64,000 nt of DNA from Methanosphaera sp. (GTDB lineage Archaea; Methanobacteriota; Methanobacteria; Methanobacteriales; Methanobacteriaceae): positions 29,154-93,153 of the forward strand of contig NZ_JALEKL010000015.1 in NCBI RefSeq assembly GCF_022768985.1, written 5' to 3'. Within the stretch, counting starts at the first letter, position 1. Each line of letters begins with the position of its first letter. The position numbers and the translations under genes were made by a program. This document shows, piece after piece, positions 61,701 through 64,000 of this stretch. The notes under the pieces are model-generated. The model was not told the origin of the DNA. It did not search any database and worked only from the letters and a program-made list of their open reading frames with translations.

Positions 61701-64000
61701 TTGTTTTAGCATTGTAGAGTCCATTTTCTTTTATATTAATTGTAACTGTGTATGTTCCCTGTAGTAGTTTATCTGTTGGTATATCTACTTTTAATGCTCC
61801 ACCTGTTATTGTGAAGTTTTTATATGATGTTCCATTAATTAGTATTTCAACACTGGATTCATCTACAAGTTGACGTGCAAATTCATCATTTAATGTAATG
61901 TCAACTGGTATTGTATTTAATGTTTTCATTGTTACATCAGGTATTACTACATCATTAATATCTGATTTTATAACATTTGTTTCACTTTCTGTTGTGTTAG
62001 TATTATAGTATTTATCATTAAATTCTGCAACTACTCTGTGTGCTCCAGCAAATATATCATGAGGTAGCATATATGTAAGATTTGCAGTTCCATTTACTAC
62101 ATCAGCTGTTCCTATTACAATTCCATCAAGTTTAAATGTTACAACTCCTTGATCTACAATGTCACCTCTTATATCAATAACTGTTGTATTAATTATGAGA
62201 TCACGCATTGTTTTAGGATCATTTATCTCAACAATTGTTACAATACCATTACGGTTAATTATGTTAACTTTTGCTGTAAATGTTTTGCCGTTGTAGAGTC
62301 CATTTTCTTTTAATTTAATTGTAATTGTATATTGACCTTTTAGTAGTTCATCCATTGTCACATTTGTCTTAAGTACACCATCTGTTATTGTAAGATTTTT
62401 ATATGATTTTCCATCAAGTAGTATTTCTACATCTGTTTGTTCAACAAGTTGTGCTCCTGTTGAATCATTTAACATGAAATCTATTGTTATGTTGTTTTGT
62501 GTTTCTATTGTTTGTGTTGGTATTGTTAAGTTTTGAATATCTGATTTTCTGATATTTACAACTTTTGATGTCATATTAGAATTATAGTTATCATCAGCTG
62601 AGTATTCAACTGTAATGTTATAATCTTTTGATATAATATCATGGGGTAGCATATATGTTAGATTTGCAGTACCATTTACTACATCTACTGTTCCAATTAT
62701 GTTACCATCAAGTTTAAATACAACACGTCCTTCACTTGCTGGTTGTTTTTCACTATCTGTTATTTTTGTATTAACTTCTAGATTTCTTAGTGTTTGTGTA
62801 TTGTTTATTTTTGTAATTTCAATTGTTGTGTTACGTTTTACTATGTTTACTGTGGTTTGGATAGTTTTTTGTTCATATAATCCATTTTCTTTAGCTATAA
62901 TTGTAATGTTGTGAAGTCCAGTATTTTGTGTATCAGTTGGTACTGTGATTTTTAAGTTACCATTTTCAATTGTTGTATTGTATGTTGAGATTCCATCAAC
63001 TAATACTTCAATATCTGTAGTTTTTATGATCTGTTTATTATTCATATCATGAAGTATTACATCTATTGGTGTATTAAACCATACTTTTCTATCTTGTTGT
63101 GGAATTATTACATCCTTAATTATACTTCTTTTAATTTCAAGATCTTTACTTGTTGTATTTGTATTATAGTATTCATTAGTGTATTGTGCTGTTATTTCAT
63201 ATGTATCAGCTACTATTTCTGGTGGTAGTTGATATGTCATATTTGCTGTTCCATTTATAACTTTAATAACTCCTATTGTGTTACCATTAAGTTTAAATGT
63301 TACATCTCCTCTGTCTACTATAATATCATCTGTTATTGTGGATTGTATTGTTAATTGTTCTGTTGTTTTAGGATTGTTTGTATTAAATTTAATTGATGCA
63401 TTACGATTTACAATATTAATTTTTCCACCAAATTCTACTGCATTATAAAGATCATTTTCTATGGTTTTAACTAAAATGTCATATTCGCCTGCCATGCGTC
63501 CATCCATTTCAACATCAACATCAAAAATACCCTCAACTATTGTGATATTCTTAATAAATTCACTATTAATATACATTTCACCATTAATTATTCCAGCTGC
63601 TTTTTTTCCAACTGAATCATTAATTTGCATATTTATAGTGGTATTTGTTAATGTTCGAATTTCCTGTGTAGGAATCACTATTTGCTCTGAAAGGTCACTT
63701 CTTATAATATGTACACTTTTTGTAATAGAGTTATCAATATAATATTCTGCTGAAAACTCAACAATAAGTGGATGATCACGTGCAGTTTTATTAGGTGGTA
63801 GTGTGTAGATTAGTTGTGCTGTTCCATTTATAAGACGAACAGTTCCAATTACATCATTACCAAGATGTATTGTTATATTTGCATCTTCTACAGGTTGATC
63901 ATTATCTGTTGTTGCTGTTATGTTAATTATTAGATCTTGTGTTGTTTTTGGCGTGTTTGTTGTAACATCAAGTTTTGCTACACGATTAATAAGACTGATA
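58726..64000 (-). CDS. Giant adhesin-like surface protein (5' part beyond window edge)
   Basis: At least 1757 residues; the frame is open through the right window edge (64000), so the N-terminus and signal peptide are missing, and the GTG at 63678 is not a true start. It is made of a repeat of about 193 residues with two Ig-like halves: (i) LxINTTVxDxxG...GVVTFKLDG..IGTxxVVNGTANLTYxLP...AGxYxVxxEFxDxYYN, and (ii) IxDVVIPxxxIKTQxNxTI...VEILVDGxS...KENGLYNAKTITTxVxIxNR. This is the adhesin-like protein class (Big/Ig-like repeats) abundant in Methanosphaera and Methanobrevibacter. It ends inside a repeat (IPLIVNSKKGINS) with no membrane helix or wall-binding domain at the C-terminus. Likely exported and cell-surface. 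Confidence 0.9.
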   Translation of the reverse strand, partial: ISLINRVAKLDVTTNTPKTTQDLIINITATTDNDQPVEDANITIHLGNDVIGTVRLINGTAQLIYTLPPNKTARDHPLIVEFSAEYYIDNSITKSVHIIRSDLSEQIVIPTQEIRTLTNTTINMQINDSVGKKAAGIINGEMYINSEFIKNITIVEGIFDVDVEMDGRMAGEYDILVKTIENDLYNAVEFGGKINIVNRNASIKFNTNNPKTTEQLTIQSTITDDIIVDRGDVTFKLNGNTIGVIKVINGTANMTYQLPPEIVADTYEITAQYTNEYYNTNTTSKDLEIKRSIIKDVIIPQQDRKVWFNTPIDVILHDMNNKQIIKTTDIEVLVDGISTYNTTIENGNLKITVPTDTQNTGLHNITIIAKENGLYEQKTIQTTVNIVKRNTTIEITKINNTQTLRNLEVNTKITDSEKQPASEGRVVFKLDGNIIGTVDVVNGTANLTYMLPHDIISKDYNITVEYSADDNYNSNMTSKVVNIRKSDIQNLTIPTQTIETQNNITIDFMLNDSTGAQLVEQTDVEILLDGKSYKNLTITDGVLKTNVTMDELLKGQYTITIKLKENGLYNGKTFTAKVNIINRNGIVTIVEINDPKTMRDLIINTTVIDIRGDIVDQGVVTFKLDGIVIGTADVVNGTANLTYMLPHDIFAGAHRVVAEFNDKYYNTNTTESETNVIKSDINDVVIPDVTMKTLNTIPVDITLNDEFARQLVDESSVEILINGTSYKNFTITGGALKVDIPTDKLLQGTYTVTINIKENGLYNAKTITTTVNIENRDATLTITQMNNLTTLGNLIINTTVVDADGNITKRGVVTFKLDGKIIGTANVVDGKAGLTYTLPADITVGSYDVDVEFSDPYYNNAENSGIINVSRSTIADFTIPTQQIKTQTNATIDIILKDTTGKQLVGQSEVEILVNGESIKTLTINNGVLNTTFKMDERLKGEYTVTVKVKENGLYNTKELTTKVDVINRNATVEINTNTPKTMRNLTINTKIIDADGSIINRGVATFKLDGNVIGTINVVDESANLTYTLPHDIVAAKHNIEVEFKDQYYNDAVNTKDVDVLRCDIADVVIPEITIKTQQNITIDTILNDEFMRSIVGESSVEILVDGLSQKNITITDGVLNTNVVMDELLEGEHIVTINIKENGLYNAKTITTKVTIEDRDAKITIDKINNPTTLGNLSINTTVIDTEGKIINQGVVIFKLDGRTIATVDVVNGSANMTYTLPSEITAGNYTVDVIFTDKYYSNSTANATTSITRSTISDVVIPDTIIKTQQNTTIENITLTDINGQPLSGKSDIEVYVDGKVVLEDIIVDGKVNFTLKTDTLYQGNYTITIKVKENGLYAEKILTSNLTVINRDAIIKIKDINSPHLTEKLLINTTVVDTDGNKLNEGFVIFKINGKTLKDEQAKTVTVNVTNGVANLEYILPLSIGGGKYDVVAYYKNPYYNDANNTSKLTITKYALENVTMDNIEIKTYSNATINMTVKDQFGRTLITNTTVTIKINGKTFTKTVIQDGKLNITLDLSGLSAKNYTIDVVYGENGIYYAEDIKANLTVINRNVNIKINTQNTHTHGKLPISAVVRDDDGNLVKNGSVIVKINGQTIRDEDGNTIKYKVVDGIVMGIYQLPNSMSARNYNITFVYSNKGYNRGEETSTFTVEKTNVSNINITSITVKPEQNTTIRAMVYDEYDMKLIGNTKIAVKVDGKTIIEDTMYDGKLKISFKSLTIGAHKLSIICGANSFYNEKRFTIPLIVNSKKGINS
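58790..63980 (-). repeat. Coding tandem repeat, period about 580 bp
   Basis: Within the adhesin gene the codons for KENGLY-type segments recur near 62880, 62300, 61717, 61141, 60567, 59983 and 59389, with weaker versions near 63448 and 58800: spacing 565-595 bp. The middle copies (60.5-62.9 kb) are very alike at DNA level, the outer ones diverged. Such an array can change copy number by recombination. Confidence 0.85.

Noticed and set aside
63676..63678. GTG 63678 as the start of the adhesin-like gene
   Set aside because: The frame continues open to the window edge and the upstream residues continue the same repeat pattern, so the gene is partial.

Overview
The window is about 64 kb of very AT-rich DNA (roughly 70-73% A+T by eye) from a methanogenic archaeon, almost certainly a member of the Methanobacteriaceae and most likely Methanosphaera. 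The evidence is: archaeal information-processing genes (eIF6, L18Ae, L31e, L39e, S19e, prefoldin alpha, PDCD5 homologue, RNase P component 4, FtsY); archaeal or methanogen metabolic genes (ComB of coenzyme M synthesis, fructose-bisphosphate aldolase/phosphatase, an AksF-type dehydrogenase, HMG-CoA reductase for ether lipids, CbiF, a split glutamate synthase with an FrhB-like partner); and a giant repeat-built adhesin-like protein. Ribosome binding sites are of the GGAGGTGA / GTGAT type. I see no rRNA, tRNA, insertion sequence, prophage or CRISPR array.

Layout. 0-2.5 kb: minus-strand operon pdxT, glutamate synthase amidotransferase domain, GXGXG domain, FrhB-like subunit (cut by the window edge). 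2.8-10.7 kb: malate dehydrogenase, HEAT-repeat protein, AksF/LeuB-like dehydrogenase, FBP aldolase/phosphatase, then the methionine/homocysteine pair metX (fused to CBS domains) and metY. 10.7-11.36 kb: a gene-free stretch with a threefold 114-bp tandem repeat carrying nested palindromes. 11.4-21.7 kb: an SF1 helicase, nitroreductase, U32 peptidase, two tandem three-helix membrane proteins, comB, and a SpoIIM-family protein. 21.9-28.5 kb: cbiF, then a sugar/glycan group (GT2, two SDR epimerases, GT4) and endonuclease IV. 28.5-33.1 kb: a ferredoxin-type protein that seems to begin at ATT, an acetolactate-synthase-like enzyme, a dUTPase/dCTP deaminase-like protein, DUF368 lipid-carrier translocase, methyltransferase. 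33.3-40.2 kb: the classic archaeal translation/secretion cluster on the minus strand. 40.3-41.5 kb: threonine synthase. 41.5-43.1 kb: 1.5 kb without genes holding two related hairpin-rich elements, my best candidate for an undescribed RNA. 43.1-46.3 kb: four tandem paralogues that mix a four-helix membrane module and an extracytoplasmic FxLYD-like module. 46.5-53.3 kb: small hypothetical, VIT1/CCC1-type protein, HMG-CoA reductase, succinyl-CoA ligase alpha, a conserved hypothetical, and an aroD-hypothetical-aroC operon. 53.4-58.4 kb: a 1663-residue DUF4011-helicase-nuclease protein of a kind linked to phage defence. 58.7 kb to the end: a huge adhesin-like protein of about 193-residue repeats, still open at the window edge.

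Main points for a second look are the paired structured elements at 41.9 and 42.7 kb, the tandem repeat upstream of metY, two genes whose reading frame and Shine-Dalgarno point to ATT start codons, the helicase-nuclease giant, the half-size membrane protein pair, the modular FxLYD membrane family, and a recurrent C-rich plus U-tract motif just after many stop codons. No database search was possible; family names come from recognised motifs.
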